Below, piece by piece: positions 49,693 to 50,152 of a DNA stretch of 50,152 bases. Both the position numbers and the translations under genes were made by a program. Each line of letters begins with the position of its first letter. The stretch's first letter is position 1. Source of the stretch: Thermoplasmata archaeon (GTDB lineage Archaea; Thermoplasmatota; Thermoplasmata; Thermoplasmatales; Thermoplasmataceae). The notes beneath the pieces were generated by a model, which was not told the DNA's origin, ran no database searches, and worked only from the letters and a program-made list of their open reading frames with translations. The stretch covers positions 32,092 to 82,243 of the forward strand of contig JAKATR010000028.1 of NCBI GenBank assembly GCA_021818675.1, given 5' to 3'.

Positions 49693-50152
49693 AATCCATC
49701 AGGGTTGCTTCACGCTTAGCTTCCATCTCCTTCTTCATTTTGCCGATCATCATTGATTCTTTTCTTATGCTTGAGTTATAATAAGCTATATCCCTCCCAT
49801 TTTTGAATACCAGAATGAATACTTCACCTGCATTGAATCGTCCTGTTCTTCCCCGTCTCTGAATTGATCTTATTTCTGATGGGACCGGTTCATAAAAAAT
49901 TACCATATCTGTGGCAGGTATATCTAAACCTTCCTCAGCAACGCTTGTTGCAACCAGAACATTGTATGACCCGTTCCTGAATTTTTCTATACCCTCCCTC
50001 TGGCTCTTTTGGTTCATACCCTGTTCACCCTTTCTGGATGATTGCCCCACAAACCTGAGCGGTTTTAGAATGTGTGATTTTTCTTTGAAATAATCCATAA
50101 TGAATTTAGATGTCTTTCTGTAATGAGTGAATATTATGACTTTTGATCCTTT
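49685..50152 (-). CDS. Hef-like superfamily 2 helicase, C-terminal part (runs off the window)
   Basis: C-terminal about 155 residues of an ERCC4/Hef-type DEAD-like helicase; the 5' part is beyond the window edge, where the frame stays open (KGSKVIIFTHYRKTS). Seen: motif IV VIIFTHYR, the HILKPLRFVGQSSR-x-GEQGM stretch, motif V NVLVATSVAEEGLDIP, and motif VI QRRGRTGRF, all strongly Hef/FANCM-like. The protein ends about 50 residues after motif VI, without the ERCC4 nuclease and HhH domains that finish Hef in other euryarchaea. It overlaps the rfcS stop by 8 bases. Confidence 0.85.
   Translation of the reverse strand, partial: KGSKVIIFTHYRKTSKFIMDYFKEKSHILKPLRFVGQSSRKGEQGMNQKSQREGIEKFRNGSYNVLVATSVAEEGLDIPATDMVIFYEPVPSEIRSIQRRGRTGRFNAGEVFILVFKNGRDIAYYNSSIRKESMMIGKMKKEMEAKREATLMDFS

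Noticed and set aside
1-50152. tRNA, rRNA, CRISPR arrays, insertion sequences or prophage
   Set aside because: No cloverleaf with a T-loop consensus in any spacer, no repeat-spacer pattern, no transposase or integrase, and no terminal inverted repeats flanking genes were seen. Genes are core-type with even composition.

Overview
This window looks like a chromosomal segment of an acidophilic euryarchaeon of the Thermoplasmatales (Thermoplasma, Ferroplasma or Cuniculiplasma-like). The case rests on several things seen together: archaeal information-processing genes (TBP, PolD small subunit, Cdc6/Orc1, RFC small subunit, tRNA-splicing endonuclease, RtcB), a thermopsin-family acid protease, a GH15 glucoamylase, tetrahydrofolate-based one-carbon genes (fhs, purN), futalosine-pathway menaquinone genes, a PPAT fused to an extra domain, AT-rich DNA, and many genes whose start codon lies about 25 bases after a TATA-like box (leaderless style). 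The exact genus cannot be fixed by eye. I see no tRNA, rRNA, CRISPR array, insertion sequence or integrase. The window is densely packed core chromosome, cut at both ends inside genes.

Layout. 1-5.6 kb: end of a PAC2-family gene, formate-THF ligase, a small helical protein, PolD small subunit, a DMT-type exporter and a family 4 uracil-DNA glycosylase. 5.7-8.9 kb: a 1076-residue secreted, membrane-anchored thermopsin. 9.2-13.8 kb: guaB and three futalosine-pathway genes (mqnA and mqnE on the minus strand, mqnC divergent), with truD overlapping mqnC. 15-18.2 kb: tbp with a perfect palindrome in its promoter, a MIP18-family protein, the CoaD fusion and an aminotransferase. 18.3-21.4 kb: a Ras-like GTPase with tRNA endonuclease, ribosomal S2, and the ATP-pyrophosphatase subunit of GMP synthase behind a small membrane protein and an Lrp-type effector domain. 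22-29 kb: glucoamylase, a TtuA/Ncs6-type tRNA thiolase with TrpRS, an ornithine-cyclodeaminase-family enzyme and a zinc dehydrogenase.

29.3-34.8 kb is the most unusual part. A radical SAM gene overlaps a Cdc6/Orc1 gene, and this pair converges on a three-gene overlapping operon. That operon encodes a protein with possible RecA-fold character but no Walker A, a 74-residue helical protein, and a B-family DNA polymerase of the PolB2 type lacking the first aspartate of motif C. It is the best candidate here for a poorly described system, perhaps damage tolerance. 35.3-39.3 kb: shikimate-pathway operon aroB-aroE-aroK-aroA, pairing a bacterial-type AroB with an archaeal GHMP-type shikimate kinase. 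39.5-50.1 kb: ArgRS, a 998-residue surface protein, an amidohydrolase with rtcB (whose conserved N-terminus extends upstream of any standard start codon), a winged-helix/GNAT pair, purN, RFC small subunit, and the C-terminal end of a Hef-like helicase that stops without a nuclease domain.

Functional links: purine synthesis (fhs, purN, guaB, guaAb), aromatic precursors feeding menaquinone through chorismate (aro genes, mqn genes), tRNA maturation (endA, rtcB, truD, thiolase), replication and repair (PolD, RFC, Cdc6, PolB2, UDG, Hef), and extracellular or surface proteins suited to acid heterotrophy.
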